Positions 46,751-59,029 of a DNA stretch of 64,000 nt are shown here, in pieces. A program made the translations under genes and the position numbers. Each line of letters begins with the position of its first letter. The stretch's first letter is position 1. Source of the DNA: Phascolomyces articulosus (lineage: Eukaryota; Mucoromycota; Mucoromycetes; Mucorales; Lichtheimiaceae); assembly GCA_025677815.1 (NCBI GenBank), contig JAIXMP010000003.1, positions 124,001 to 188,000 of the forward strand, given 5' to 3'. Below the pieces are notes generated by a model that was not told the DNA's origin, ran no database searches, and saw nothing but the letters and a program-made list of their open reading frames with translations.

Positions 46751-46807
<57 letters not shown>
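46751..46807. repeat. (TAA)19 microsatellite
   Basis: Nineteen perfect TAA units immediately downstream of the zinc-knuckle microprotein candidate; likely length-polymorphic. Confidence 0.95.
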
Positions 46808-46808
<1 letters not shown>

Positions 46809-46923
46809 GTGACGTGTTTTGATTTGATATATGTAAAAGTTTTTTGTTATTGTTAAGAAAGTTCATCAAGAAATAGTGAGAAAATGTTTTTTGTTTTATA
46901 TATGGCATAATAAGTCCATTGTT

Positions 46924-47180
46924 TTATGGTTTTAAAAGTGGACATGCTAAGCTGCCATGGCCATATTTGCCACACCAATCGCTAAGTAATAATAATTATA
47001 ATAATAATCATGGTGAATAAGATGAATAACCATAGTAACAAAACGATAGATGAATTGACATGGCATCATATTAACAAATAAACACCATCGTCATCTATTC
47101 ATCCGTTGAGTTAAATGTATATAATGTACATACCATTGACCACCGCCTAAATTTACTGGCTTAATGACGTGAGGCATCAT
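46924..47180 (-). CDS. Candidate 34-residue CCHC zinc-knuckle microprotein
   Basis: Exon 47134-47180 encodes MMPHVIKPVNLGGGQ plus TG and ends at a GTATGT donor. Exon 46924-46981 follows an ACTTAG acceptor and encodes CDWCGKYGHGSLACPLLKP to TAA. The join creates C-x2-C-x4-H-x4-C, exactly the zinc-knuckle spacing found in nucleic-acid-binding proteins. Such a motif appearing by chance across a consensus splice junction is unlikely. The whole product would be a knuckle with a short leader. Alternatively these are the last exons of a longer gene whose upstream exons I could not find. Other frames after the splice give no recognisable sequence. Confidence 0.5.
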
Positions 47181-49832
47181 AAGATATCTTCTTTTTTTTT
47201 TTGATTTGGTAATATATAATAAAAGAAAAAGTAGTAGAAAAAAAAACTACGTGCTTAGTATTAAAAAAATAAATAGTTAGAAAAAGAAGAAGTTAAAATA
47301 TGTTTTATAAAATTCGGACGTTGTCTTTTTAAATATAATATTAAACAAGTGATTTTAGTATTTAAAAAAAAAGGATGCATCATGCTGCGACAGATTCATA
47401 ACTTGTTATTTTTTTTTTACAAGGTCAATGATTATATATAAAAAATCTAAAATATGTACGTGCTTTTTTGAATGGCATACTGCATATAAGTTTTTATTTT
47501 TTTCATGTAATGTATAATGGTATAGTCGTGTGTCTGTATGGGCCTCACATATATAGTAATAACAATAATACCAGAATATAGTAATCACGGACTTATCACT
47601 CCATATCCTCGTTCGCCATGTTGCAGTTTCCAACTTTTTTTTTTCAACTACAGTTGATGTTTAATAGAATAAAATATTCTATTCTTCTTTTTTTATCGAA
47701 TCCTATTTTTAAAGTTTAAACTTGTGATAAAGAAAAATATGGGGAAGGAAGGAGAAAGACGAAGAAGATGTAGGCGTCAAACTGAAGCATGAGTGTAAAC
47801 AAAAAAAAAAAAATGAGGAGAGAAGGTAATCTATTAAACAAAAAGAACTTCATTAATAGTAGGAGTGAGTTTTTGGGGGTGGTAAAGAGAGAAGAGGAGT
47901 CAGAAAGAAAGCGGAAAAGGAAGGAGAATAGACATTTTTGGGGGAAGATGATATACATAAAATAGACTTGAAATGTCAAATGTAAAAAAGAACCCGTGGT
48001 TTCATCCATCAAAAATAAAACATGATATTATAATATCTTCTTCTTCGGGCCGATATCAACATCACGTCGACCTGACATCAATAAAAAAAATGTTCCATTC
48101 TATTACTAATCTTATGTTATTATAATCATAGCACAAAATGATATATGTGGTATAATATATTTATTTATTTGATAGATACAAAATATTAGACGCATGAAAA
48201 AGGAAGTTGAGTGAGATGGTATATATATCATCATTGTCATGAGATACTAAGTACAACTAATCCAAGCCCACAGAAGATTTGAACGCATCAAGCAATAGCA
48301 ATAGCAGTTGAGAAGAAGCTCTTCATAAAAGTAAATGGTAAACGATTGGATAAAATACCTTTTTTTAAAGGAGATCCTGGGTATATAATAATTATCGTAC
48401 ATAATACATATTTTATATAGTTGAATATAATACTACTATATCTTCTTATTATTACTAGATTAGTGATGTTTATGATTCATCTTTTTCTTTCTCGCGCCTA
48501 TACCTTACTAAAAAAGAAGAGAATTTTGATTTAGTTCTATTTTTCTTGATATATTAGAGGCTTTTTTTTTTGTAAAAAGTTTAAAATAAACTATGAGCGT
48601 ATAGTTTTTTTCATATCACTCATCTCTCTCTATCTCTTTTTGAATCAAAGTTTTTCTTTTTTATCTAGTCGCATGTCATCTCCTTCATGCTTAGCCGTTT
48701 TTCTCCTTATAATAAACGACGGTATTATTGTACATGTTGCATATTCTTCTTTAAATTTATATGAGCTGAAAAGAAAAAGCAAATACCAGAGGAGTTTATT
48801 CTAATGCGTGGGTGATCATACATCTGATGAAGAATGGGAAAACAATATCAGTTGTGAATAAGGAGATGGATGGAATTCATATTTTTTATTTGTTTAATGC
48901 TATTATATATTATACTTAAATCATCTTATTACGATAGACTTATGGTATCTATTATGTATAGATGACTATATATATAAGAAATAATAACATTATTATTAAT
49001 AAAATAAAAAAAACAATATACGGAAAATAGATCCGGTTTCATCACATTATTGATGATGGTAGCAATAATAAACATACAGGTATTGTAGTCTTACCCAACA
49101 TTTAAGAATTAATCAGCTAAACTTACCCATTTTTATGCAGGATTCATATTTCCATTCTATTACTATAGTTAACCTCTGCTGTTCTATTGGTACAAATCAA
49201 TTTTTTATAAGTTGATGGTCTAGCCAGCGAGCTGTTATTAATTTGTACAGGAAAAGATGAGTATTACTAATTTCTCTGATATAAATAGTAACGTTAAATA
49301 CCACGATCGTTATTATATCAAAAATCCAAAAATCACTTTGAAATAACATGTGGCCACGCCCTCGCATATTATTACAACCCTGAATCTTGATACTTAAAAA
49401 CATTCATGTGTGTAACTACTGTTACAAATATGGTACGTTCCTAACTGATATGTCTGATACGTATATGGTTGAGATCAACTAAAAAAAAACAACAACACAA
49501 CAACTATATATATCATCAAAATTACATCCAGTATGCATCTTGTTGGTTCAGAAATAGATTATTATTATTTGTTGTTTGCCATTGTTTGAAAAATTTTAAA
49601 GATAAATACGTGAATGTATCTTTTTTTTGATGGCTGGATGCATTAAAAATATATATATAATTAAGGAGAGAGGAAAACAAGAGAAGTACTATATGTAGTT
49701 GCTAAAAGTGATATATGACGTGAGGTGTATTATGTGTGTATAATTGTGCGTATAATATATGGCAGGAGGAGAAAAAAAGTGCATACAGAAAATGCGTATA
49801 TATATATATATATATAAGTATTAAAAAAGAGT
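47181..49832. other. Intergenic, 2.7 kb, no confident gene
   Basis: A+T-rich. Two exon-like snippets on the minus strand (48288-48376, and a 16-codon frame MSGRRDVDIGPKKKIL ending near 48032) have splice-like or start-like edges but could not be assembled into a gene. TA repeats near 49797-49815 lie just past the CAS1-like stop. Confidence 0.4.
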
Positions 49833-52559
49833 TTAACAAAAATTGTTAAGGATACCAATGATGATTAAAATCAATCCAGTCCTAACGCGTGAATCATCAA
49901 AAAAGTTTGCAGCCCATGGTCGTTTAGGAGTTGTGTGCATAGTTTCATCTTCATCCATAGCAACAGTATTTTCTTGTTGTTGCTGATCATCACTTCTACT
50001 AGATTCGGGTTCAGAAGCGGCAGTACCAACATTCATGTTAGTTGTCGGTAATGAGGATGATGCAGAATCTTGTCTATTGGCGGAGGATGTCGGCAGGAGA
50101 GGAACTGCATGATAGGCACCATTATCAGTACGTCGACTCTCACCCGATGTAATTGCGGAACATAACCATCGTGTGAGTTCGCCTGTGGTTTGACTAAGGT
50201 AATAAGACACGAAGACAAACAAAACACTTGACACAACAAGATTGAACCACCAACCAAGACCCTGTGTTGCGCGTGCATGAGTAATGACAACTAATAGACC
50301 CTTAGTGTCACCTGCTAACCACATGTGGAATTGTCCGATGAATGTTTCCAAAGAAATCCGTCCAAAGAAAATAAAGAATCGTGATGATGTATTGCGTAAT
50401 TGTACTGTTGCATTTCGTAAAACCACAAAGGCCAGGATAGGGATCCAAGAAATATAGGGATGAACACCATTGTAAACAAATTTACTCGGCATGGATAATT
50501 CAAAAATGAAGTAACACGCCAACAAAATACCAGAAGCAAGAATACTAAATTTTTTGGCAGTGGGCCACCATGGATGTTCATTCATTCGGTATTCGTTAAA
50601 CTTGATAGTTGCATAGGCACTCAGCATGCCTATATAGACAATATAGGCATCCAATCCAAGACGGAAACGCCATTCGGTTGCATTCCAATGGATATTGAAC
50701 AGAGATTGTAAAAGATCAAAAAAGTCCTCTAATACACCAGGGGCTTGAATGAGCATGGTCGTCAAAGCAAAGGCAATCAATATTTTACATAAAAGAAACC
50801 AAGAGGTTTTGTTGGAGCTGTGTCCAATATACATAGTGAGCCAAATAACGCCAAACCAAAAGGATACCAAAGGTGTAAAATAATAACTGAGGTAATCAGT
50901 ATCCATCACATATTGTAATACAAAAGTAAGCAAATTGAGTCGAATCATGACATTGAGGACGCGAGCAATGCCAAAATCACCTTTTTTATAAAAAAAGAAA
51001 AAGTGTCCATAGCCGGTCTGGAACAAATAGGCAGCAACGAGAATGCGTACTGGATTATAGATCCCTGACACACTGGATGCTCCCATAAAATGATAAATAA
51101 GGATGATGACCTGCATCCATCCTTTCCATTCATCTGTTTGGTCGCGGTTAAGAAATCCTTGATCTCCTTCTTTTTTCACTTTTAATGTCAATACGCCCAC
51201 AACCAACGATAAGAATAACAAGGCACTAAATACAAGCGCATCAAATTCTTTTTGTGCTTTTCCAAAAAGTTGAGTTCGATCCCCAAAATACATGTAAATC
51301 ACTCCCAATCCAAATATGAATACGGCATTAAGAATCGATTCTGAAGGTAGAGCAAGATGTACTGCGTTAGCCACCGATTTTTCTAATAGCTTTTTTTTTC
51401 AGCCAAGTCTCTCTTTCTCTTGCTTCTCTTTTCCCCTACCATACACTTAAACCAAAATCTTGTTTATATATACCAATAATATTTACCATTTGTTGCAATA
51501 TATAATCCAATTGGAGCCCATACAAGGAAAAAGATAAAAAAGATGGATTGATACCATTTTGGTGTTGGATAATGATAACAACATGTACTATCCATTGGGA
51601 AATGTTTGCTTAATTGATCATTACAGCGATAATTCAGTGCCAATTGAACCTGCATGCTTGTCACGGGTTGTTTAAAATGTAATCCATCTTCTGTAACGTT
51701 GGTTGCACTACTTGAGATATCATTCCAAACAAAAGGGATCGTCATAGGTGTCAGAGGTGTCACAGACGCTAATTTCGATTCCAGGTACGCGTTCATGCTC
51801 ACGATTTTATCGATCGACATGGTTTCTTCTCGATCGGGTGATAATAACGTATAATCAGGTACTTCGACAGGTGATAAAATAACAGCATCTGCTACACGAC
51901 TCGATCGTTGGACCGCATCAAAAATACGATCCATGGCATCTTGCCAATCTTCTCGATAGGTATCTTCATCCAAATAACGCATATACCATGCACCACTTCC
52001 CATCACCAAAATGCTAGGTCGAATGGATGGATCCGCCGTTTTTAACAAGTCAATAGTCCGTGAAGTGTTGAGATAAGGATCCCACCAAAATTCAAAGACA
52101 AGCCCTTGATCGTTGAATTCAAAGCGACGATCAACATGTTTCGGTCCCGCTGTTTCGATATCACCGTGTATCAGTCTAGCAAACGAAAAAAATTGTTCTC
52201 TTGCAATAGAATCGCCAACATACAAGATGCGTCCATGACTTAAACAAGAACCGATTTCCCCTGGTTTATACGTATGCATCATACAACCACCAGGCTGCCA
52301 TTTTGTATATGTTTCAGTGTCTTGCCACCAACCTGTATTTAATAATGAATGACATCTACTTTGATCGTTTGGACCTGCATAATATATAATAAAATAAATG
52401 TCAAGGTTCCTTTCCATGGAACAAACAAATGATAATAATAGTAAAAGAACTAGGCGTTATATTTTTACCAAATACAAAGCGAGCAATACCCGCTAAAAAA
52501 ACAAGTGCAAAGGTAAGGCAAACGCCTATTTGAATAAGTGCATTGTGATTAGATGGCAT
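49833..52559 (-). CDS. CAS1/CASD1-family polysaccharide O-acetyltransferase
   Basis: Golgi-type membrane protein related to Cryptococcus Cas1p (capsule glucuronoxylomannan O-acetylation) and animal CASD1 (sialic acid O-acetylation). Exons 52469-52559, 51487-52374 and 49833-51382 join in frame to 842 residues. An N-terminal membrane anchor (residues about 9-28) is followed by a lumenal SGNH/GDSL-like catalytic domain with the nucleophile motif YVGDSIAREQ (Ser86) and the EDGLHF block (His near 263), which fit the Ser-His catalytic pair. The remainder has about ten or more hydrophobic segments, including CAS1-domain blocks QVIILIYHFMGASSV, LQYVMDTDYLSYYF and GRISLETFIGQFHMWLAGDT. A Ser/Gln-rich loop lies near the end, followed by one last hydrophobic segment. 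It should acetylate cell-wall or glycoprotein sugars; the substrate is unknown. Confidence 0.93.
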
Positions 52560-54049
52560 GGCATTGAAAAAAAAAGAAAAAACAAAGGTAAAAAAAAGCA
52601 ACAGGAATAAGACAAAAAAAATACCTGCTATATTATATATATATATAAAAAGAGTCTAAAACAAATGCCTCAACCCAATTAGGTAGGTGCCTCATAGGCA
52701 AACTATGTTTAGTTTGCAAATACACTAATATTCTAATATTAATTTCTTGGCTTAATAATCTAATAAGATATCATTTCATCAAAGTTTATCTTTCATCCTC
52801 CTTTATTTCTTGTTCTCCAATGTCTTTCAAAGTAAACTTATCTTTTTATATAATATTAATGTAATGGTGGTACAAGCTTCTTTTTTTTTTATCTGCGGAT
52901 TTACATCAGATAATTATGCTGTGCTTCAATCGTCTTTAGAATAAAGGGAGATTTATTGTCATCTCATGTCGGATTCGCTTATTCGGCTGTTTTCAAGTTT
53001 TAGAAAGTAAAACTTACATTATCAACACAAAATGAGTTCTTTAATGATACTACACACCTTATGGACGGGTATGTAAATTATATATATTGTGATAGTATAT
53101 CGCTAATCCAGAATTTTTAGTATATAATATTGTATTGCTCTCTGCAAAACTAGTTGATCATACTGTATCATCAACCTTGAGCTGACATTCCTTCTAATTC
53201 AAGTGGATCAATGTATATGGATATAGTTACCAATATATTGGATTTCAATACGATAAGTCAACGAGTTTAATTTTTTCGACTACAGTTCTGACCGAGATTC
53301 TTTCCAACATTTTGACCTGTTTAATTTTACTTTTTATGGATCAATTGATCCAACTTTTCGTTTATGCGCGTTCCTTTTCTTTTATTTTAGAACGATATCA
53401 CAAAATAAATATGTCTAGCTTATTTAAAAGAGATAGGGTTAAGGGCAGGTGTGCTTGTCTATTTGATTATTCGTTGTTCATTCACATCAATCATTTTATA
53501 ATAATGATAATAAAATGACATTTTTCCTTATTAGTCAATCTGCTGGGAAGGGTGTAGGAAGATGGTGTGTTTTTGTTGGGTCAGTCAGAATATACAGTTG
53601 CTCCAAATTCACTCAATTCTTCAATATGTTTGTAAGGAACAGTGTTAATAGAAAGAAATGTTAACTTCTTAGATATAATCATTTCTTTCGTTACGCACTA
53701 TCAAATTGTATCTATATGATTCTGGATAAGTTCCCAAGTACACTCAGTACTTTATATAAGAAATAAATCGGCGCTACGGAGAAACTTTCCTTAGTGTAAA
53801 TCCTTGTTTGTGACCAGGTGAAACAAAAAATAAGCTTGGTTACGGAGTGAACCAGGTACCACTTTAACTTGTATAAAAATTTCCATGGCGAAGAACTTTT
53901 TTTTTTTGACATTCATTCCATTTACTTTTTTTTTTTTTTTCCCATATGATTTATACACGCTTACAAGCATATAGAAAGTAGGAGAAAGAAAAATAACGAC
54001 TGCCCCATAAGCAAGTCACTTAATCGGATATTCAATGGGGAATAAAAAA
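52560..54049. other. Intergenic, 1.5 kb, CAS1-like promoter side
   Basis: A+T-rich. Adjacent mini-hairpins (TGCCTCATAGGCA, then CAAACTATGTTTAGTTTG) lie near 52687-52716, about 130-160 bp upstream of the CAS1-like start. No gene is recognised. Confidence 0.4.
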
Positions 54050-54095
54050 AAGGTATAAAAAGACCTGCTGTTTTCCTTTCTCGCTTTTTTTTTTT

Positions 54096-54420
54096 CATCA
54101 GGTCACACTCTCACCATGTAACTTCAGGTTGGAAGAAATTTTTCCAGACTGATTATTACTAGGGTTGCTTTCGGATGTTCCCAGATGATGAAAGCATAAC
54201 GTAGGCCAACATAATCCCAGGTTCATCATTCCACGATTGTACAACTGGAGGGGTTGACAGTCGTGGGTGCGCCTTGGCATCATCATCTTACACTTGTGAA
54301 AAAGTATGGCGCCACTGCTTTTTATAAGTGTAAGGTGATGATGCCCTGGCAAGTCTGGGCATGTGTGTTTGGTTGAGACACGAGGAGGCGATGAGTACTG
54401 TCGTGGCCGGTTTTTTTTTA
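54096..54420. ncRNA. Structured element with two strong hairpins, candidate non-coding RNA or MITE
   Basis: This 325-bp patch is much richer in G+C than its flanks. Hairpin 1 (54231-54266) pairs CCACGATTGT with ACAGTCGTGG, extended by CAAC/GTTG. Hairpin 2 (54276-54345) pairs 20 nt (54276-54295 with 54326-54345) with a single G-U, then AAAAAG/CTTTTT, closing on a small loop, and is about 70 nt long like a pre-miRNA. The plus strand ends CCGG followed by T9, resembling a Pol III terminator. A TATAAAAAG lies at 54054-54062, but an 11-T run sits between it and the patch. I could not match U1-U6, U3, SRP, RNase P or MRP signatures. Strand and boundaries are uncertain. Confidence 0.42.
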
Positions 54421-55729
54421 ATAATATATAAGAAATGATAAAAAAAAAACCAATTAGAAAGTTTAGTTTCTTCACGTAAAATAAAATGCTTTATTGTTTA
54501 TCCTTTTTATCTTAATAAATTGATCTTCAACATTTACTACTATAATTAAGTGTCTGCCTTTTTTTATGTTGTTATATATCCTGACCGACTGATTCGAAAT
54601 TCTTCTAGATGCACAGACCATGCCAATAAAATAAAGAATACGTCTCCATGTATTTTGCTTTGTTTAAGTTAATCCATTGTGATGTACATTGCGATTTATG
54701 AAAAAGGATGTTCGTTTTATATGTCTTTTTTTTTTGAGTATAGTTTTTGGAATTCTCGAACTTTATTATATCTGAAATTTGATATTACGACAACGTAACA
54801 ATGGTATAAGAACGATTGTCAAAAGCGCTTGACACATATGAATCAAGCAAGGGTTATATCTCGTATAAAAAGTTATTAACTTCTGTTTGTGCTATATATG
54901 ACTATGCTTCTATTATTATAAATGCAAGGAACAAGAATACGCGTCTACCTTTTGGAAAGTTCCTCTTTTCTTTTTAATAAAAACTATATTTGCACGATCA
55001 AGGGAACAATACCACCAATTATTGATCAATAACTATTTGAACAATGTACTCACCAGCTCAATAAAGACATTCAAGTTTGTGCGTTTCGTTACACCATCGT
55101 TGTCATTTATCACCTTCATCAATCTCAACTACGTAGGAGTGATAAATTGTCATATTCGCTGCCATTATACTATTGTTAAGTTACCATAACTTACTCATTT
55201 CCATAATAAATAGTTACCCTTAGGTACAAGAAGATTAACCATTATAGATTGCTTTTGGCACTTGATAATAGTAACAGTCATAAGTAAACTGTATGCTTGG
55301 ATGTCATTTAAAAACAGATGTTATTTTGGTAAAATTACTAAATGATAGTACCAATGCTAAATATACTATCCAAGTGTTAATGTATTGGATTTATGTAGTG
55401 ACGTAGAGCGAAGGTGGATAGATTACTTTAAAAAAGTGTGTTTCTATAGAATTGCAGCAAAATCAAAGCACCCTCATCAAATAGTATATGCTATACTAAC
55501 AAGCATCTATTGAATCTAAATAATACATAATATAATGATACAAAAAAAAAGAGCATTCAAGTCATCTTTCCCTATAAGCACTATGATACTGTCTAAACGT
55601 CGTCATTATTCACTGATAATGAAAGAAGCTACGCTTCTACAGCTGGGAAAAGAATTCTAAATTTTTGTGTTTCTCAATCTCTCGCTGTTCTCTCGCTGTT
55701 CTTTTGAACCCAAATAATACATTGACACA
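54421..55729. other. Intergenic, 1.3 kb, U2A' promoter side
   Basis: A+T-rich spacer without coding-like frames. It should include the U2A' promoter. The words TCTCGCTGTTC occur twice in tandem just upstream of the start (about 55679-55700). Confidence 0.45.
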
Positions 55730-56880
55730 ATGAAACTGACAGCCGACGTGTTGAATTCAGCAATATCTCATTTGAATGCACTTAAAGAACGTGAACTTGT
55801 TCTTCGAGGTAGTTATACATTTATTATTATATTTTTGGATGAGATCCTTTATGGATTGAATAGCGGATCAAGTTTTTCTAACCTAAATCTCTATATAAAA
55901 GATCTCAAATTACCTTCTATTGAAAATTTGGGCGTAACAAAGGTATATCTATAAATATGTATAAAATTCTTGTTGATTCATATGAAACATATATGTTTTT
56001 TCTTATTCATACAAGAAAGAAAAGATTTATTAACAGAAAAAAAAACCATTAGGACTTAAATGACACGATCGATTTCAGTAATAATGATCTTCGAGTTCTT
56101 GGTAACTTTCCACGATTAGTTCGACTTCAACACTTGTTATTAGCCAACAATCGTATCAACAAGATTGAATCCAATTTGGATGAATTTGTACCCAATTTGA
56201 CGACGCTCATCATGACCAATAACGCGATTCAAGAACTAGGCGATCTGGAACCATTAGGAAAATGCAAACGTCTTACATTTTTGAGTCTTGCAGATAACCC
56301 AGTAACGAAAAAACAATATTATCGTTTATATTTGATTCATAAACTTCCTCAACTTCGAGTATTGGATTTCAAAAAGATCAAGCAAAAGGTAAAATCAAAG
56401 TTGATTTTTTTTCATTTTTTTTTCATGCGGTATATCCTTTTTGAAATAGATGGGTAAAGCCCAAATGAAATTGACGCGTGTTTTTTTTTGTTGAAATTTT
56501 ATTAGGAACGTGAAGAAGCAAACACTCTGTTTGTGGAAAATGGCGTAGAGAATGCATTGGGTCAATCCATTACAGATACCAAGAGTAGCAATACATTTGA
56601 AGTGGGTGAAGGATTAAACGCAGCTCAAAAGCAAAAGGCCCTTTCAAAAGAGGAACAATTGAAGATCAAGGTAAACTTTCTTGCTGCTATTTATGAAGAA
56701 GAAAAATGAATTAGGATATTATGCTGGTTTATATCTATGTGGATCTGTATGTATGACAAGAGCTAATGACATGATTGTTTTAAAATTATGTAGGAGGCAT
56801 TGAAACAAGCTACCTCACTTGATGAAATTTCTCGATTAGAACAATTACTCAAGGCGGGTCAACTTCCAAAAGGGAATTAG
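55730..56880 (+). CDS. LEA1: U2 small nuclear ribonucleoprotein A' (leucine-rich repeat protein)
   Basis: Spliceosomal leucine-rich-repeat protein that binds U2B'' on stem-loop IV of U2 snRNA. Exons 55730-55808, 55902-55942, 56053-56388, 56506-56670 and 56794-56880 join in frame to 235 residues (human SNRPA1 255). Family landmarks: MKLTADVLNSA, ERELVLR, LPSIENLGVTKDLNDTIDFS, LLLANNRINKIE, LTTLIMTNNAIQELGDLEPL, then FLSLADNPVTKKQYYRLYLI and PQLRVLDFKKIKQKEREEA. The C-terminal part is helical and charged (LSKEEQLKIKEALKQA). The short 41-nt second exon is supported by the family sequence. A short A-rich stretch follows the stop. Confidence 0.95.
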
Positions 56881-57001
56881 GTGTATAAAATACATTATCA
56901 ATAATAATAAAAAAAAAAGGAACAAGATACAATGCGATCGTATGAAAAGGTTCATATAAACATTTGGCAGATGCTAATGGATTCGAGCCATGAGTATTAG
57001 G

Positions 57002-57356
57002 AATAAATTGGATAGTGGGAATATTACTCAACATTTTTTTTTTAAAAAAAAGGGATGTGATAGGATTAAAAAGAAAAGGTCATGAAGATTTATATTCAAT
57101 TCTATATTTGGCACAACAATGCCGATTCGTTCAACCGATTATTCGTTCAACCGAATTGGGTGATACTATACTTATTACGAAATGTCCAAGAGTTTCCCAT
57201 CTTGGGCATAATTTGACAGATGTGAGAGCAAATTTTTTTTTTGTTTTGTACATGGAGTTGCTTGTTATTGCATCAAATTATATGCAGCATGGGTCATTCT
57301 ATACATTCATCCAATATCCAACCGTGCCAAGAAAACAATGCCGTGTATTTGGTTAA
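57002..57356 (+). pseudogene. Unassigned coding fragment between U2A' and the mitochondrial-protein gene
   Basis: A plus-strand frame is open to TAA at 57354-57356 and encodes a convincing protein segment (DVIGLKRKGHEDLYSILYLA, QQCRFVQPIIRSTELGDTIL, ITKCPRVSHLGHNLTD, then SFYTFIQYPTVPRKQCRVFG). A 66-nt GTGAGA...TATGCAG stretch (57222-57287) could be an intron but is also open. There is no in-frame ATG at the 5' side. A nearby ATG frame (MRSYEKVHINIWQMLMDSSH, from 56932) ends in TAG just before, with T10/A8 homopolymers between. It may be a decayed gene, or a real gene whose first exon is misread. Family unknown. Confidence 0.35.
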
Positions 57357-57460
57357 ACCGAATTTATTGATTATATATGATGACATTTACTTTTTTCTCC
57401 TTGGGCTCGAATATTTGACATGGAAACACGCATTGATGTCTGTCCTCTTTTCTTTTTTTT

Positions 57461-58038
57461 TTAATCCCCTTCTTCAGGCAGTGATTCATATTCCATCTTT
57501 AATTCTTTTATCTTCATGCCAACTTTGCCTTGTACTTCGTTACGCATTTCATCCGTGGGTAGATCCATCAAAAACTTGTCAAACGCACCCAAACAATCAT
57601 GGACCGCCTTTTCTGCCGTGGCACGATCTTCGTGATAATAAACGGAACCAACTGATTCTAGCGCATATTCCATCTAACACAATTGTAGTGATTAATAATC
57701 AAAAGACGAGCAATCTTATTTCATATTATATATACAGAGGAAAGAAAAATAGATTGATTATTAAAAATAAACCAAACCTCATCCTTTGCTATCGAAAAAA
57801 GTTCTTCAATATTATTCATTGCTTCTTCCATATTTTGCTTTTGTTGAAAAGATACGGTGGTCGCGATAAAGGTTCGTCTCGACGACGTTGCTGTGGAAGG
57901 TTTGAGGAGTGTTGTAGCAGTCATTGCACCACCACGGTGGTTGTTTGTACCAAAATGATTTACAACTGGCTGAATCCGTAATCGTGAATAGGAGGACGGA
58001 ATTCGTGTTGTTGCAATGGCTGTCAATCGTCTGAACAT
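57461..58038 (-). CDS. Small mitochondrial-type protein of unknown function
   Basis: Exons 57778-58038 and 57461-57673 join in frame to 157 residues. The N-terminus (MFRRLTAIATTRIPSSYSRL) is Arg/Ser/Thr-rich without acids, a typical mitochondrial presequence. The C-terminal 85 residues form a compact, probably helical domain (MEEAMNNIEELFSIAKDEME, YALESVGSVYYHEDRATAEK, AVHDCLGAFDKFLMDLPTDE, then KVGMKIKELKMEYESL). It resembles a family of short fungal proteins of unknown function that includes yeast Mrp8-like sequences; that link is tentative. The start at 58038 is the first ATG in frame. It is divergent from ALG11 across about 1 kb. Confidence 0.75.
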
Positions 58039-59029
58039 TGTTGAAGGAAACAATAATGCCAATGGAGTTTGAGTAAGTGAATAGACACAGTTGACGTAAT
58101 AAAAATAGTTGGTGTTTGTTACATATGTCTTTTATTTATTTAGTCTGTAGATTGAAATTCAGTTTGAGAGATTTGACTTAAAAGGCTAAAGTAAAAAAAA
58201 AGAGATATTGAGCCGAAAGCCTTAATTACTCGAGAGAACGGAGGCGATAAAAGGTGAATCATATTTTTTTTTATGGGGTAATCATCAGTGAATGATGATA
58301 TATTTAATTGCAATAATCAGATAATGGATATCATTCTTGTCAACGGCTTTTGTGTAACGTTTGGTAGTGGTTCAATTGTGAATTCAAAAGGATTACAATC
58401 GATGTAACAACAATTAATCTGGATTTCACTTAATTATATATTAAATTGATGCAAGAAACAAGTAAGCACCATTTTACAAATGAATAGTGTTCATAGTTCG
58501 TAAAAAAGATATCTGATAACAAAAGGAGTCATGATGGTAATTGAACAAAGTTAAAAACTGATCTTTTTCAAGGAAGTATATAGTAGTCAAGCTAATTTTA
58601 TTCGATGTTCTGAATTAATGAAGAATAGGGTTGCTGGTTACTCATATGATCACAAACATGAGCGTGCCATTTTTAATGCATAATTGCGGGAATACATTAA
58701 TCCATTTTGAATCTATGAACAATATTAGCTACGCCATCATCGTTTGTTATTATTGCCTCTTGAGTGAAAATAGACCTTTGTTTGAGATAGAACATTGTTA
58801 AATATAGTATTAGAAATTAGTATATATAATTATCGAATGTAGCATCATCGTCGTTGAACATTATATATCATTTTCTACAGAACAAAAGGAAGGAGCATAT
58901 TACAGCAAGTCTGTTTTTTTTAAAAAAAAGTCGTGTGTCCAACGGTGTTTGAACACGTTTATTTATGACCTTTATATAGTTATATTTCCACATAACTCAA
59001 GCAAGATTCTCCAAATAAACGAAACGTCA
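58039..59029. promoter_or_regulatory. Divergent promoter region between the mitochondrial-protein gene and ALG11
   Basis: 991 bp between two divergent start codons. A+T-rich with no coding-like frame apart from a 27-codon in-frame extension of ALG11 (ATG at 58949), which I treat as 5' UTR. No specific motif is identified. Confidence 0.45.

Larger units (their letters stand above)
45062..46923. other. Intergenic, 1.9 kb with microsatellites
   Basis: Contains the promoter side of the membrane-protein gene, (CT)18 at 45769-45804, (GAA)n near 46049-46069 and (TAA)19 at 46751-46807. Other frames are low-complexity. No gene is seen. Confidence 0.5.

Noticed and set aside
48032..48079. Minus-strand 16-codon frame MSGRRDVDIGPKKKIL
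   Set aside because: Too short, no usable splice donor, no family; listed only as a snippet in the spacer description.
48270..48300. GATTTGAAC string that looked like the T-arm of a minus-strand tRNA
   Set aside because: The surrounding bases do not form acceptor, D or anticodon stems.
48288..48376. Exon-like minus-strand segment (GSPLKKGILSNRLPFTFMKS, then FFSTAIAIA and stop) resembling a small respiratory-chain subunit
   Set aside because: The resemblance is vague, the frame ends at TGA without the expected conserved C-terminus, and no first exon could be found.
58949..59029. Upstream in-frame ATG extending ALG11 by 27 residues
   Set aside because: The extension has no counterpart in the family and the membrane anchor directly follows the later ATG; treated as 5' UTR.
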